A DNA stretch of 38,173 nt from Deltaproteobacteria bacterium (GCA_020444075.1 JAHLLR010000050.1:1-38173), one strand, 5' to 3'; positions 1 through 9,771 are shown, counted from the stretch's first letter. Notes: generated by a model from the sequence alone, not told the origin. Translations and numbers: made by a program.

Positions 1-117
1 TATAACCAACCATAATTAATAGATAAATCAGTTTTTGTTACGTCTTATCTCAATTTATCACCACTCGTAAAAATTATTTGATATCTAAAGAAACTGGTGT
101 GTAATCATAGCTCGCCC

Positions 118-954
118 TCAATCAATTTTATTCCCGATCGCACGGTTCTTTTTTCTTTTTGGCCAAACCCTTTGGGGCCATCTTGCCTTCAACTCATCGA
201 CCCAATCAGCACAATAGTCAGTCATTTGGAACCATGCCTGTTTGACGTATTCCGATCGATGGCGTTTGACAGGCATTCTCTTTGTTTGGGGAATGCTCGA
301 TTTTTTCTGGGGGGATAGAGCCAGCAGTGGTTTTTTGTATGGCAATACATGCTTTAACGCTGAACTGCGGCACCAAAAAGTCGTTCGATCCCATTGGGGA
401 AGAGCACGCAAGGAGTGAAGGAATTCCCTTTTGTTTTGTTGAGGATCGTCAAATTTTCTGGGACCCATGAATAGGATATCGGATTCGATCAATACAGGCC
501 CGCCGAAAATTCGGTTCGTTCCACCGCAGCTCTTCCAAGATATATCGCCGTCGGGTGCAATGGTAATCTGATATTGCCCAAGCCGAAAGGCTCTAAGATT
601 ATCACCAATCATGGTCTTGGACCCGGTGCTGATCATACTGGACAAAGAAACCCTTTTCTGTAATCGATCTTCGCGGATGTTTCGCCCTGAAGACACATCC
701 AACAAAGTGGATGCAAAACAAAAATATCGGGTTCTATTCCACAAGGGGAGTTTTTTAAGGGTTCCGTTAAATTCCAATTTCAGAAATCCGTTTTCCTCGT
801 TGCACCGGGTTCCAATCAGTAAAATGCTCCCATAAACAAAACACGGTCCGCCAATTTGCGATCCAAATCCGGAATGGGTGTCCCACCATAAGCGGCCATC
901 CGCAAACTCGGATATCCGATACTCATTTAGACGATATAGGTGCTTAGGAATCAT
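118..954 (-). CDS. Internally duplicated protein of unknown function
   Basis: I do not recognise this 278-residue protein. It contains two copies of an about 78-residue unit, residues 7-84 and 123-200. Both copies share the pattern YRLxxY.I, a DG turn, a conserved W, GGPxxxxSxILxxG near the middle, and LPxWxRTxFxC near the end. The units look beta-rich and are joined by a basic linker. The C-terminal 70 residues are Lys/Arg-rich, with no signal peptide or membrane segment. The ATG at 954 has GGGGAG five bases upstream and overlaps the end of the NfeD-like gene by 11 bases, so the two are probably co-transcribed. Codon use looks AT-richer than in the central part of the window. The coding call is well supported; the function is unknown. 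Confidence 0.7.
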   Translation of the reverse strand: MIPKHLYRLNEYRISEFADGRLWWDTHSGFGSQIGGPCFVYGSILLIGTRCNEENGFLKLEFNGTLKKLPLWNRTRYFCFASTLLDVSSGRNIREDRLQKRVSLSSMISTGSKTMIGDNLRAFRLGQYQITIAPDGDISWKSCGGTNRIFGGPVLIESDILFMGPRKFDDPQQNKREFLHSLRALPQWDRTTFWCRSSALKHVLPYKKPLLALSPQKKSSIPQTKRMPVKRHRSEYVKQAWFQMTDYCADWVDELKARWPQRVWPKRKKNRAIGNKID

Positions 955-1261
955 TTGTCTCCCCTAACAGATCCGACCTTGAAACCAGCAGTGTTAAATT
1001 GTTGATGTCCTGGATAACCATTTCACTTCCAGGAATTATCGGTGAATCACTGCTTGCATTCCACAACTCGCCGCCAACCCATACCTTGCCATGGGTACCC
1101 TTCCACTCCTTAACCACACATTTCTTCCCGATCATGCCGGACGGACCGTAGGCTGATTTGCGCTTGCGATATCGAATTGACCAGAAAAGTGGCAGAATGA
1201 CGTGCTCGAAAATTTCATAAATGACGACACAGACCAGAAGCGTGATAAAGATTTCTTTCAT
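944..1261 (-). CDS. NfeD-like membrane protein (short form)
   Basis: This is a protein of about 105 residues with one N-terminal membrane segment (roughly residues 3-24), a basic cytoplasmic stretch (RYRKRK), then a small OB-fold-like domain. The domain reads GMIGKKCVV..., GKVWVGGELWNA, and IIPGSEMVI ending in LLVS, which is the usual layout of the NfeD C-terminal domain. NfeD proteins partner with stomatin/prohibitin-type membrane proteins or their proteases, but no such partner gene is visible here. I chose the ATG at 1261 because the added upstream residues have no hydrophobic or family character; an upstream start at 1330 is possible. It overlaps the following duplicated-repeat gene by 11 bases. 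Confidence 0.7.
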   Translation of the reverse strand: MKEIFITLLVCVVIYEIFEHVILPLFWSIRYRKRKSAYGPSGMIGKKCVVKEWKGTHGKVWVGGELWNASSDSPIIPGSEMVIQDINNLTLLVSRSDLLGETNDS

Positions 1262-1405
1262 GGTGATATTTTTCCGGCCTGAGAAAGGTTGTGTTTTTGG
1301 GCGTAGGTAATTTGAGAGACGATAGTACACCCATCGTTAATCCAGAATGGATATCGATGCCGGTCTTACATAGGCAATGAATACCCTCTCATTTAGCCTC
1401 TCAGA

Positions 1406-1996
1406 CTAATCGACAATCAGATGTCCGATGGTCAGCACCATCACCATGGCAAGAAACAACAGAGGCTGGGTGTGGAGTCGATACACACTTTTTCGAAGCT
1501 GTTTGGGGCACAGCCTGAATTTCATTATCAGTCCCAAAACTATCAGGGCAATCATTACCGCAAGTCCCCATTCCGGCAGTGCCGTGGACTTGCAGCGGGA
1601 TGAGAGCCAGTGCCACAGAGCGATTCCAAGAACCAGCGGGTTGATCAAATAATGGAATCGCATGAGATGCGTCTTCTGGAAGCGATTGAACCGTGCCAGC
1701 GCACCTTTCAATCCATTCCCCATGGGGACAAACTTATTGGTCCACTTGATCAGAAGACTCAAGACAACGGGCAGGTTGGCTGCCACAAGAAGCCATGCAG
1801 CCATTTGGCCTGCCGTTTCGTTGCCTTCGTCATTCCTGCCAAAAAGGAACGAATGATGCTGTTCCTCTCGTTCAAACCAACCTTTTGACTTGCGGTGGTC
1901 ATCTGCCAGACCTTTGGTTGCGAACAGAAGACCGACGATAATCAATCCAATCGCGATTAGACCGATGCGTGATATATTTGGCTTTTTCTTTCGCAT
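1406..1996 (-). CDS. Four-helix membrane protein, probable b-type heme protein
   Basis: This 196-residue protein has about four hydrophobic helices: near residues 10-28, 66-83, 112-132 with 140-158 close behind, and 176-195. Two helices carry paired histidines. One pair is FH...LWH with 13 residues between the two His; the other is LH...GH with 16 between, close to the spacing in cytochrome-b/ferric-reductase-like proteins. After the first helix comes a charged, His-containing periplasmic segment. The ATG at 1996 follows AAAGGA closely. It lies upstream of the NfeD-like gene on the same strand with a gap of about 145 bases. Membrane location is clear; heme binding and an electron-transfer role are inferences from the His spacing. 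Confidence 0.6.
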   Translation of the reverse strand: MRKKKPNISRIGLIAIGLIIVGLLFATKGLADDHRKSKGWFEREEQHHSFLFGRNDEGNETAGQMAAWLLVAANLPVVLSLLIKWTNKFVPMGNGLKGALARFNRFQKTHLMRFHYLINPLVLGIALWHWLSSRCKSTALPEWGLAVMIALIVLGLIMKFRLCPKQLRKSVYRLHTQPLLFLAMVMVLTIGHLIVD

Positions 1997-2432
1997 TTTC
2001 CTTTGTCCAGATAGGAGTAGCTCTAATCAAAAATTCGAATCGAAATTTCATATCGCTCTACAACAATGGCAAAACAACTGGTGGTCGTTTTTCATTCCAA
2101 TATTATTTCTAACTTAAAATGGCGGCGGAACTCAAGAGAAACTAATTTTGAGGAGTGTTGAGGCGTTGCTTTTTCGTTGATGGGGTTGATATCTGCAGCA
2201 AATCAGGGCAAACGAATTTTCAAGGTAACCGCTATTCACAAAAAGCCCTTTTAAAAAAATAGCTGACCACAATTTCTGGTGATTAGCCGTTTCCTATGAT
2301 TAGTTGACTTTCAATTTGCTATCACAGGGATAAAGCGGACACAGATTCCTTGGATGCCTCCAACCTATCACTAATCAGACACCTTTTTTTAACAAAGTAC
2401 GAACTCCCATGGATTACCTACCATCAAACCAG
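1997..2432. other. AT-rich intergenic stretch without recognisable gene
   Basis: I see no convincing coding frame, RNA gene or strong hairpin here. The stretch separates the minus-strand heme-protein gene from the next minus-strand ORF. It may carry the promoter of the heme-protein group, but no good -35/-10 pair stood out. Confidence 0.4.
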
Positions 2433-2636
2433 TCATCTGCATTTCCGGTTCCGATAATCAGCCCCCACCCGGTGCCGGATCAACCTCGCCTTGTGGACCT
2501 TCCGCGCACGAGGATTTTTCGTACCTCTTTCGATCCCTAATCGACTATCCCAGAACGGGTCCACCCATGGAGGGTCATCGGTGTTAGGTTGATAGTTTAG
2601 GATACTGTCGGGGAACCGTTCCTTGTCGCGTTTCAT
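2433..2636 (-). CDS. Small hypothetical protein, possibly a remnant
   Basis: This is a 67-residue ORF, rich in Arg/Lys at its C-terminal half and in Pro/Asp/Trp at the N-terminal half (DDPPWVDPFWD). I do not recognise it. Its start is well formed: AAGGAGG lies five bases before the ATG, and the ATG overlaps the stop of the preceding ORF (ATGA), which suggests translational coupling. The preceding ORF looks frame-disrupted, so this gene may be the surviving tail of a decayed locus. Confidence 0.4.
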   Translation of the reverse strand: MKRDKERFPDSILNYQPNTDDPPWVDPFWDSRLGIERGTKNPRARKVHKARLIRHRVGADYRNRKCR

Positions 2637-2938
2637 GGTGCCTCCTTCATGGCCTCTTCAGCCAGTTCGATGATACCGCAGACCCGCAAGATCTCTTTCG
2701 GGTACAGATCCTCTATGCGCTTGAGTGCCTTTTGATAAAGCGGACCTTTATTGATCGTCACAATGCTGCTCAGATTTGCCTGCGTGACCATCTGATCCCA
2801 CGTTCGGTCCATAGGTTTGAAACAGATCGATGACTGCCTTGCTCAATTTCTTTTCCCAGCTCCATTTCCGACCACCTCATCGGCAACGGCATCACCCAAT
2901 GCTGCGTCGGTGAAAAATGGTATCCATTGACAGCCCAT
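2633..2938 (-). pseudogene. Apparently frameshifted gene fragment
   Basis: Reading the minus strand, protein-like sequence continues through three frames. The first frame (from the ATG at 2938) has [19 protein letters not shown]. The second, from about 2858, has WEKKLSKAVIDLFQTYG. The third, from about 2805 to 2633, has WDQMVTQANLSSIV and an amphipathic tail ending EEAMKEAP. Only the third part is a complete ORF (ATG at 2812, 59 residues). The simplest reading is one helical protein broken by two frameshifts; sequencing errors would look the same. The family is not recognised. It lies divergent to, and upstream of, the acyl-CoA synthetase gene. Confidence 0.4.
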
Positions 2939-3048
2939 TTGAGCTCTGCCATTCTTTTTATGAGAACAAGCGATTTTTTGCTATTGTTCTTCACTGCCTA
3001 TCCAAACAGCGCATCCTTTTATCAGGCAGTACCGAGGGAGGTGCAAAG

Positions 3049-4809
3049 TTGATCTGGAAGCCCATTCAGAAAGACCCGGAATCCTACTCAAAACGTCCGA
3101 ATCTGCTGGATTATGCCAAAACTGCGGCCGCCTTTTCCTGGGAAACCGTACGCAGCGAGTTGGATGGGTTGCCAGGGGGCGGGGGGCTCAACATCGCCCA
3201 TGAGGCAGTCGACCGTCATGCCGATGGAGGACTTTGGGACCATGTGGCCCTGCAATGGTTGTGCAGCGACGGTACCTCCCGTGCCTTTACTTACGGCGAG
3301 CTGAAAAAGCAGACCAGCCGCTTCGCCAATGTCCTCGACGGCCTGGGCATCGGCAAGGGCGATACGGTCTGCGCGCTGGCCGGCCGGATCCCCGAGTTGT
3401 ATATCGCGGCCCTGGGGACCCTCAAAAACACGAGCGTCTTCTGTCCCCTCTTCTCCGCCTTCGGTCCGGAGCCGATCTATCAGCGGTTGAGCAAGGGTGA
3501 CGCCAAAATTTTGCTGACCACCCATGGGTATTACCGCCGGAAGGTCGAGCAACTGATGGATCGACTGCCCCTGCTCAAGCATGTGCTCCTGGTGGATGTC
3601 GCGGATCATCCGGACAACGGACTCCTGTCGCTCCCCAAACTCATGGCCGCCGCTTCCGACACCTATGTTATCCCGCCCACCGACCCGGAGGATATCGCAC
3701 TGCTTCACTTCACCAGCGGCACCACCGGGATGCCCAAGGGCGCGCTGCACGCACACAACGCCGTGCTCACCCACTACCTGACCGGCAGATACGTCATGGA
3801 CTTTCACCCCGACGACGTCTTCTGGTGCACGGCCGACCCCGGTTGGGTGACCGGCACCTCCTACGGAATCATATCGCCGCTGCTGCACGGGATCACCAAC
3901 GTCGTCGACGAAGCCGATTTCGACGCCGGCCGCTGGTGCGACATCCTGGCCAAGCGGAAGGTCAGCGTCTGGTACACGGCCCCCACGGCCATCCGCCGGC
4001 TCATGCGCATGGGCATCGAACCGGCCCGGGCATACGATCTGCACCATCTGCGGGTCATTCACAGCGTCGGCGAACCGCTCAACCCCGAGGCCGTAGTCTG
4101 GGGGGTAAAAGCCATGGGAATGCCGATTCACGACAACTGGTGGCAGACGGAAACCGGCGGCATCATGATCGCCAATTTCCCGGCCATGGAGATCCGGCCC
4201 GGCTCCATGGGGCGCCCGCTGCCCGGCATCGAGTCGGCCATCGTCCGGCGCGTCGCCAAAGATGCCGTCAAGGTGATCGAGGCGCCGGACGTTCAGGGCG
4301 AACTGGCCCTTCGGCCGGGCTGGCCGTCCATGTTCCGGGGATACCTGCACGACGAGGCGCGTTACCGCAAGTGCTTCGTCGGCGGCTGGTATCTGACGGG
4401 GGACCTGGCCAAACGGGACGCGGACGGATATTTCTGGTTCGTGGGCCGCGCCGATGACATCATCAAAACCGCCGGCCACATGGTGGGCCCCTTCGAAGTC
4501 GAAAGCACCCTCATGGAGCACCCCGCCGTTGCCGAAGCCGGGGTCGTCGGAAAGCCGGATCCGCTCATGGGTGAAGTCGTCAAGGCGTTCGTCACCCTCA
4601 AACCGGGCTTCGCCCCCGGCGACGCGTTGCGCCTGGAAATCATCGGGTTCGCCCGCAAAAAACTCGGTTCGGCCGTGGCGCCCAAAGAGATCGAATTCAC
4701 GCCCGACCTTCCCAAAAACAAGGCCGGCAAAATCATGCGCCGGCTGCTCAAGGCCCGTGAATTGGGCCTGCCCGAAGGCGATCTGTCGACCCTGGAGGAC
4801 TCCCGGTGA
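3049..4809 (+). CDS. acsA: Acetyl-CoA synthetase-like AMP-forming acyl-CoA ligase
   Basis: This enzyme activates a short carboxylic acid (probably acetate or propionate) with ATP to an acyl-adenylate, then transfers it to CoA. The 586-residue protein has the ANL-family landmarks: P-loop [11 protein letters not shown] at residues 221-231, WWQTETGG at 364-371, [18 protein letters not shown] ahead of the C-terminal domain, and [10 protein letters not shown] with the catalytic Lys at 561. Length and motifs fit the AcsA type. I chose the TTG at 3049 because GGGAGGTG lies six bases upstream and the family-like sequence begins there; the ATG at 2917 would add 44 residues of unlikely sequence. The gene is convergent with the ATPase operon. 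Substrate is not fixed by the sequence. Confidence 0.85.
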   Translation: MIWKPIQKDPESYSKRPNLLDYAKTAAAFSWETVRSELDGLPGGGGLNIAHEAVDRHADGGLWDHVALQWLCSDGTSRAFTYGELKKQTSRFANVLDGLGIGKGDTVCALAGRIPELYIAALGTLKNTSVFCPLFSAFGPEPIYQRLSKGDAKILLTTHGYYRRKVEQLMDRLPLLKHVLLVDVADHPDNGLLSLPKLMAAASDTYVIPPTDPEDIALLHFTSGTTGMPKGALHAHNAVLTHYLTGRYVMDFHPDDVFWCTADPGWVTGTSYGIISPLLHGITNVVDEADFDAGRWCDILAKRKVSVWYTAPTAIRRLMRMGIEPARAYDLHHLRVIHSVGEPLNPEAVVWGVKAMGMPIHDNWWQTETGGIMIANFPAMEIRPGSMGRPLPGIESAIVRRVAKDAVKVIEAPDVQGELALRPGWPSMFRGYLHDEARYRKCFVGGWYLTGDLAKRDADGYFWFVGRADDIIKTAGHMVGPFEVESTLMEHPAVAEAGVVGKPDPLMGEVVKAFVTLKPGFAPGDALRLEIIGFARKKLGSAVAPKEIEFTPDLPKNKAGKIMRRLLKARELGLPEGDLSTLEDSR

Positions 4810-4930
4810 ACCGTCCGCCCGCCGGTAAAACAGAGGCGCCGGGTTTTTCGAAATCAAGGTGACCGTTCAGGAAGTCGGGTTCGTTGATCCACGGAGTCCG
4901 GAGATTAAAGCGTATCCAGCGCAGGCTTGC

Positions 4931-5818
4931 CTACCCGATGGCAAGGTCATCGCTGAGCGCCTCGAAACCGGAGATAATATCCAGCAGCTCATTGGTGATG
5001 CCGGCCTGCCGCTGTTCCCTGAAGCGGGCCTGCAGATCGTCCAGCAGATCCAGGATGTTTTTCTCAGCGGCCTGCATGGCCATGAGCCGGGCCGCATTCT
5101 CGGCGGCCAAGGACTGGACAAAGGCGCGGTAGAACGAAATGAACAGATATTGCCGGAAGAGATGAGTGAACATGGTTTCCCGGGAAGCCCCCAGCATGGG
5201 CAGGCAGCGGTTGGGCCAGGGGGTGGATCGGCGCTCGTCGGCCCAGGAGGCATCCAGGGGCAGGACGCGCTGAAATACCGGTGCATACCCCCCGTGGTCT
5301 CCAAGCACGTGATGGCAGATGGCGAACTGCTCCAGCTTGTCGGCCGAGCGCCATCGCTCGATCATGCCGATGACCGCCCGGATCTGCTCATTGACGGCGC
5401 TCAGGCTCGCCGGGGATGGGAAATGAACATCCGCGGGAACACCCGCATCGGCCAGAACGCCGTGAATCTTCTCTCCCATGCCCCAGTAAATCCATTTCCG
5501 CCCGTCAGCCGCCTGCTCCGTGGAGCGCTCGAGAGCAAATGGCCAGAGCGATTCATTGAACTGGCCGCACATGCCCTGGTCGGATCCCACCACCAGGCAG
5601 ATGCGCTCCGGGTTGCGCGGCCGGGTATCCATCGGACGGCCCATGCGCAGAAAGACCGCCCATCCCGTGTCCACCACCAGGCGGTATTGCTCCAGCGACG
5701 CCACTGCCCGCTCGAACTGGCGGATATTGACGGCGGCCAGGCTTTTCATCATCCTGACCACGCCCAACAGGTCATGGGCGGTCTTGATCTTGCGGTTCAG
5801 GAATTCCAGTGTCGGCAT
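4931..5818 (-). CDS. atpG: N-type F-ATPase gamma subunit
   Basis: This is the central rotor stalk of the F1 part, coupling c-ring rotation to the catalytic head. The 295-residue protein begins with the usual N-terminal coiled-coil helix ([26 protein letters not shown]), has the central [11 protein letters not shown] loop, and ends with a second long helix containing [19 protein letters not shown]. The start at 5818 is marked by AAGGAGG just upstream and overlaps atpA by 47 bases. It is the last gene of the nine-gene operon. Sequence divergence from the standard ATP synthase gamma is typical for N-ATPases. Confidence 0.9.
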   Translation of the reverse strand: MPTLEFLNRKIKTAHDLLGVVRMMKSLAAVNIRQFERAVASLEQYRLVVDTGWAVFLRMGRPMDTRPRNPERICLVVGSDQGMCGQFNESLWPFALERSTEQAADGRKWIYWGMGEKIHGVLADAGVPADVHFPSPASLSAVNEQIRAVIGMIERWRSADKLEQFAICHHVLGDHGGYAPVFQRVLPLDASWADERRSTPWPNRCLPMLGASRETMFTHLFRQYLFISFYRAFVQSLAAENAARLMAMQAAEKNILDLLDDLQARFREQRQAGITNELLDIISGFEALSDDLAIG

Positions 5819-7361
5819 GTTCCTCCTTGAATGGCGACAGCGCCGCCGCGACCAGGCCGGTCAACCGGTTCCATACCGGATCGTCGTTTTCAGCCGCAGA
5901 CAGGGTGTGATCGTAATCGGGAATCCCGTTTTTTACCGCTTCAAGGATCATGGTTTCGGCCTGCTTCATCTTCTCCTCGGGAATGTCGTCCATCAACCCC
6001 TGGGCAACGGCAAACAGCACGGCAATCTGCTCACCGGCCCTCATGGTGAGCAGCTCCTGCTGCTTCAGCGCCTCCCGCACCCGCCGGCCGTGTCCCAGGG
6101 TTTGCTGGGTTCGCTCATCCAGGCGGGTACCGAAGCGGGCAAAGGATTCCAGTTCCTGGAACTGGGTGTAGGACAGCCGAAGGTCCCCAGCTACCCGCCG
6201 GTAGGCGGGCGGCTGGGCCTTGCCGCCCACCCGGGACACGGATTTCCCCACATCCACCGCCGGCAGGACCCCTTTTTGAAAAAGATCCGGCGACAGGTAG
6301 ATCTGACCGTCGGTAATTGAAATCAGGTTTGTGGGGATATAGGCCGAGATGTTCTGGGCCTCGGTTTCGGCAATCGGCAGGGCCGTGAGCGACCCGCCGC
6401 CCAGTTCCTGCCTGAGATGCGTGGACCGTTCCAGCAGCCTGGAGTGCACATAAAAAATGTCTCCGGGAAAGGCCTCACGCCCCGGCGGACGACGCAGCAG
6501 AAGACTGAGTTGGCGATAGGCCACGGCATGACGGGTGAGGTCATCGTAAACCACGAGCACGTCCCGTCCCTGTTCCATGAAATACTCACCCAGGGCGGTG
6601 GCCGCATACGGGGCGATGTATTGGAGCCCGGGGGGCGCATCCCCCTCCACCACGACCACCACGCTGTATCCCATGGCCCCTTCACGCTCTAAAACCCCAA
6701 CCACTTTAGCGATCCCCGAGCTGCGCTGGCCGATGGCGCAGTAAATGCAGATGACATCCTTGCCTTTCTGGTTGACCATGGCATCCAGGGCCACCGCGGT
6801 CTTGCCCGTCTGGCGGTCCCCCAGGATCAGCTCCCGCTGCCCCCGGCCGATGGGGATCAGGGCGTCCACCACCTTCAGACCGGTCTGAAGCGGCCTGACC
6901 ACCGGGGCCCGATCCATGATCGGCGGCGCTTCGCCAAGCACCGTGCGGCGCTTGCCGGTCTCGGCAAGGCCCCTGCCGTCCAGCGGTCGCCCCAGGGGGT
7001 CCACCACCCTGCCGATCAGTCCGTCACCCACGGGCACGTCCAATACGCGGCCACTGCGGCGCACCTCGTCCCCGGCACCGACCGCTTCACTGGGGCCGAA
7101 GAGGATAATCCCCACCCGGTCGGGCAGAAGGTCCAACACCATTCCGGCAATATCGGGCCCCACGGTCACGCGTTCCTCGGCCCCGACCTGTCCCAGTCCA
7201 TCGGCCCAGACGATCCCCTGCCCCACCGATTTGACGCGGCCCACTTCCGCAGTCTTCAGGTCGGGTGAAAAATCGTGCACCCCCTTCTCGACCGCCTTGT
7301 CGATGGACACCAGGACATCATCCAACCCGCTCGACTGCATGCCGTGTTCCCTTTCGTTCAT
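5772..7361 (-). CDS. atpA: N-type F-ATPase alpha subunit
   Basis: This is the non-catalytic nucleotide-binding subunit of the F1 hexamer. The 529-residue protein shows Walker A GDRQTGKT at residues 181-188, [11 protein letters not shown], and the Walker B region [20 protein letters not shown] followed by [20 protein letters not shown] and the SITDGQIYL segment. These are standard alpha-subunit blocks. The ATG at 7361 overlaps the atpF stop (ATGA). A start at residue 8 (7340) has a better ribosome site (AAAGGGA) and cannot be excluded. Its position between atpF and atpG, with no delta gene in front, matches the N-ATPase order. Confidence 0.93.
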   Translation of the reverse strand: MNEREHGMQSSGLDDVLVSIDKAVEKGVHDFSPDLKTAEVGRVKSVGQGIVWADGLGQVGAEERVTVGPDIAGMVLDLLPDRVGIILFGPSEAVGAGDEVRRSGRVLDVPVGDGLIGRVVDPLGRPLDGRGLAETGKRRTVLGEAPPIMDRAPVVRPLQTGLKVVDALIPIGRGQRELILGDRQTGKTAVALDAMVNQKGKDVICIYCAIGQRSSGIAKVVGVLEREGAMGYSVVVVVEGDAPPGLQYIAPYAATALGEYFMEQGRDVLVVYDDLTRHAVAYRQLSLLLRRPPGREAFPGDIFYVHSRLLERSTHLRQELGGGSLTALPIAETEAQNISAYIPTNLISITDGQIYLSPDLFQKGVLPAVDVGKSVSRVGGKAQPPAYRRVAGDLRLSYTQFQELESFARFGTRLDERTQQTLGHGRRVREALKQQELLTMRAGEQIAVLFAVAQGLMDDIPEEKMKQAETMILEAVKNGIPDYDHTLSAAENDDPVWNRLTGLVAAALSPFKEEHADTGIPEPQDQDRP

Positions 7362-8113
7362 GGTTTCACCCGAGGGTCGTTGAACAGGTTTTCGATGATC
7401 TCGGTCTCCAGATCCCCCAAATAGTCGACCAGATGCCAGGCGGCCTTGCGGTCGCCGACCACCAACTGGATGCCCAGCCCCAGATCCGGGGATGATTCAA
7501 AGCGGACCCCCGAGCTATCCGGAAACCATTGGCCAAGCTGCGCCCGAAGCGCCCGGGTGTCATCATCGTCCAGGGGAATCCCGGATTGAACGAGGATCTC
7601 CCTGTTCAGGGACTGATGCTTCAACCCCGCCTTGCGGGAGGCCAGTCTTTCCAGAAAAACCCGGAGCACCTGTCGGTTCAACCGCTGATCGGCCAGGTCC
7701 CGGAGTACCTTCTCACCAATGCGCATCACCTGCTGCACCAGATGCCGTTTGAGTTTTTCCAGAAAGGCCTGCCGGTCCCGGGTCATGTTGGCCATGAAAG
7801 TCTGCCGGAGGGTTTCCACCTCTTCCCGAATGGCCGATAGGGTTTGCTCGCGCCAGCGGGACACCTGGTCCTGGGCCTCGGACATGAGGCGCTCCCGGGC
7901 GTTTTCCAGGGTGCTTTTTTCTTTTTCAAGCTCCAGTGCCCTGGTTTGGGCCTGCTTTTCCGCCTGTTCAGCCCGGTTCAGGGCATCGGCCATGGATTTC
8001 TCCCGTTGATCCAGGGCCCTGCGGATCGGCTTGAACAGAAACCGATTCATGAGCCAGATCAGAATGAGGAAATTGATGATCTGGGCCATCACCGTGAACC
8101 CGTCGATCAGCAC
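7358..8113 (-). CDS. atpF: N-type F-ATPase b subunit with delta-like C-terminus
   Basis: This is the peripheral stalk linking the membrane part to F1. The 251-residue protein is much longer than a usual b subunit (about 160). It has an N-terminal membrane segment ([18 protein letters not shown]), then a long charged helix from about residue 35 to 150, then a compact domain (about 165-251). The last part ([26 protein letters not shown]) resembles the C-terminal block of the delta subunit, which has no separate gene here. The start is GTG at 8113, with GGAGG seven bases upstream. The delta resemblance is by eye. Confidence 0.88.
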   Translation of the reverse strand: MLIDGFTVMAQIINFLILIWLMNRFLFKPIRRALDQREKSMADALNRAEQAEKQAQTRALELEKEKSTLENARERLMSEAQDQVSRWREQTLSAIREEVETLRQTFMANMTRDRQAFLEKLKRHLVQQVMRIGEKVLRDLADQRLNRQVLRVFLERLASRKAGLKHQSLNREILVQSGIPLDDDDTRALRAQLGQWFPDSSGVRFESSPDLGLGIQLVVGDRKAAWHLVDYLGDLETEIIENLFNDPRVKP

Positions 8114-8116
8114 AAT

Positions 8117-8395
8117 TTATCCTCCGGCCTGTGACAAAAAGTACTTCCAGAACGGGTTGGCGAAAAGAAGAATCATGGTCACCACAAAGCAGTAGATACC
8201 TGTCGATTCCACCATGGCCATACCTACGAACAGCGTCCGGGTGATGGTGCTGGTTTCGTCCGGCTGCTGGGCGATCGAGCTCAATGCCTGGGCCAGGGCG
8301 CGACCTTCGCCGATCGCCGGCCCGACGGCGCCGATTCCCATGCAGATACCGGCTCCCAGAACAGATGCCACCGCAACCCAACCTAATGCATCCAT
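8117..8395 (-). CDS. atpE: N-type F-ATPase c subunit with Na+-type ion site
   Basis: This is the proteolipid of the rotating c-ring. The 92-residue hairpin has helix 1 with GAGICMGIGAVGPAIGEGRA, loop AQQPD, and helix 2 with MAMVESTGIYCFVV. The E63-S64-T65 and Y68 residues match the ESTGIY block of Na+-translocating c subunits such as that of Ilyobacter. A second carboxylate, E30, stands in helix 1 where Ilyobacter has Gln. Na+ specificity is therefore likely but inferred. AAGGAGGG precedes the ATG at 8395. The start lies 98 bases beyond the atpB stop, the largest gap in the operon, as is common before this highly translated gene. Confidence 0.93.
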   Translation of the reverse strand: MDALGWVAVASVLGAGICMGIGAVGPAIGEGRALAQALSSIAQQPDETSTITRTLFVGMAMVESTGIYCFVVTMILLFANPFWKYFLSQAGG

Positions 8396-8493
8396 AGGTT
8401 TCCCTCCTTCTATTTTCCGATTATTTTCAGAGGCTTTCCGAAATTCGACGCGCTGCGCGGTCATCAACCTCCGACATCCCCCGGTATGTCCGG

Positions 8494-9174
8494 TTACTCT
8501 CCCCTCGACGGGGTCGCATCCATCCCTGCACTGATATACACGGCCGCCAAAACGGCAAAGATGTAAGCCTGCACCATTCCCGTCAGCAGCCCCAACAGCT
8601 GCATGAGAAGGGGAACGACCAGCGGCGCGATGATCAGCAGGATCGCCCCGACCATGGTGCCGCTCATCACGTTGCCGAACAGGCGCACGGAAAGCGCCAG
8701 GGTCCGGCTGAACTCGCCCAGGATATTGAATGGCAGCATGAAGGGCGTGGGCTGGAGATAGTTGCGCGCATAGCGTTTGAGTCCGATTGCCCCGATGCCA
8801 TAGGCCGGCACCGCCGTGAAGACACAAAGGGAAAGGCCCGCCGTGGTCGACAGCGATCCCGTGGGCGGGTCAAACCCGGGAATGATGGACAGGGTGTTGC
8901 AGACGGCAATGAACAGGAAAAGCGTGCCCACAAAGGGCAGCAACCCCACGGGGCGGCGCGGCGAGATCTCATTCAACTGCTTCTCGATAATCCCAACCAC
9001 CACCTCCAGCACGTGTTGCATCCGGGAGATGGGCGATCCGGCATTAAGGCGACGGGTGACCATCCAGGCCCCCGCGGTAAGAAGGGCCATCACGGCCCAG
9101 GTGAATATCATGGTGCTGTTTATTTTAACAAAACCGTACTGCCACCAAATTTGATCGTCAGGGGTAAGCTGCAT
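8494..9174 (-). CDS. atpB: N-type F-ATPase a subunit
   Basis: This is the stator ion-channel subunit in the membrane. The 226-residue protein has five to six hydrophobic helices and the diagnostic helix block FSRTLALSVRLFGNVMSG. The Arg in LSVRLFGN is the conserved residue facing the c-ring carboxylate. VPAYGIGAIGLKRYARNYLQP and the PFNILGEF segment also match the family. I chose the ATG at 9174, giving MQLTPDDQIWWQYG, because GGAGG lies nine bases upstream; an upstream in-frame start at 9201 would add nine residues. The start overlaps atpR by 17 bases. Confidence 0.9.
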   Translation of the reverse strand: MQLTPDDQIWWQYGFVKINSTMIFTWAVMALLTAGAWMVTRRLNAGSPISRMQHVLEVVVGIIEKQLNEISPRRPVGLLPFVGTLFLFIAVCNTLSIIPGFDPPTGSLSTTAGLSLCVFTAVPAYGIGAIGLKRYARNYLQPTPFMLPFNILGEFSRTLALSVRLFGNVMSGTMVGAILLIIAPLVVPLLMQLLGLLTGMVQAYIFAVLAAVYISAGMDATPSRGE

Positions 9175-9463
9175 GATAACGACCTCCGTTTCCGCGGCCA
9201 AGGACGCGGGTCAAGACGATTCTGACGAGAAAAAAACCGGCAAGCGTAAAAAAAAACAGGGAAAGCTCCATCCGCATCACCAGCCAGAAGCCTGCCAGAG
9301 CCACCGCCAGGCGAACAATCAGACTGGCGGCCAGCCGGTATTCCGGCCGAGGCTTCCCGAGAGTCGTCTTCAGGGTCATCCACAGCCCGCCGAAGTAAAA
9401 AAGCCCCAGAAACGCCCCCCACAATAGACACGCCGATCCCAGCAGGATTGCCTCAACGGTCAT
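9158..9463 (-). CDS. atpR: N-ATPase accessory membrane protein AtpR
   Basis: This is a 101-residue protein with about three hydrophobic helices: near residues 3-28, 44-61 and 68-86. It sits exactly where N-ATPase operons carry atpR, between atpQ and atpB, and has the short, hydrophobic character of that family. AtpR is thought to be needed for assembly or function of the N-ATPase membrane sector; the exact role is not known to me. It overlaps atpQ by 11 bases and atpB by 17. Identification rests mainly on position and topology. Confidence 0.8.
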   Translation of the reverse strand: MTVEAILLGSACLLWGAFLGLFYFGGLWMTLKTTLGKPRPEYRLAASLIVRLAVALAGFWLVMRMELSLFFFTLAGFFLVRIVLTRVLGRGNGGRYHAAYP

Positions 9464-9771
9464 GAGTTTCTCTTTCCCGATTGATGGTACGTCGTTCGCG
9501 GTTCAACCAGAACCAGGCATTCAGGCACCCCAGCCCCAGACCGATCACCAGCAGCATGAGTGTCCAGGATAAGGGGCCGGGCCATGAAAGGTCGATCCAA
9601 ACCCCTAAAAAGATGCCCAGGACCGTGGGAATGGCCACCGCCCAGCCCACGACGCCAAACATGCCCAAGCCGAACCAGAGGGGGTCTTTTCTTTCCTCCC
9701 GGGCTCGCAGCTTGCGTTTCTCGCAGGTCTTCACCGCATCGGAGAAACGTCTGTCATGTTCTGGCAAACGA

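Noticed and set aside
2927-2955. TTGACA at 2927-2932 as a promoter for the acyl-CoA ligase
   Set aside because: No acceptable -10 box lies 16-18 bases downstream (CATTCT at best).
3088-4857. A 589-codon open frame on the minus strand opposite the acyl-CoA ligase gene
   Set aside because: It is a GC-bias shadow of the plus-strand gene. Its translation is rich in Gly/Asp/His/Arg without family motifs, while the plus frame has every ANL-family motif.
4810-4930. Terminator between the convergent ligase and atpG genes (CCCG...CGGGTTTTT)
   Set aside because: The stem has mismatches and only four continuous pairs at its base; the T-run alone is not enough.
4859-6320. Long plus-strand frames opposite atpG and atpA
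   Set aside because: The minus-strand frames encode clear ATPase subunits; the plus translations show no family character.
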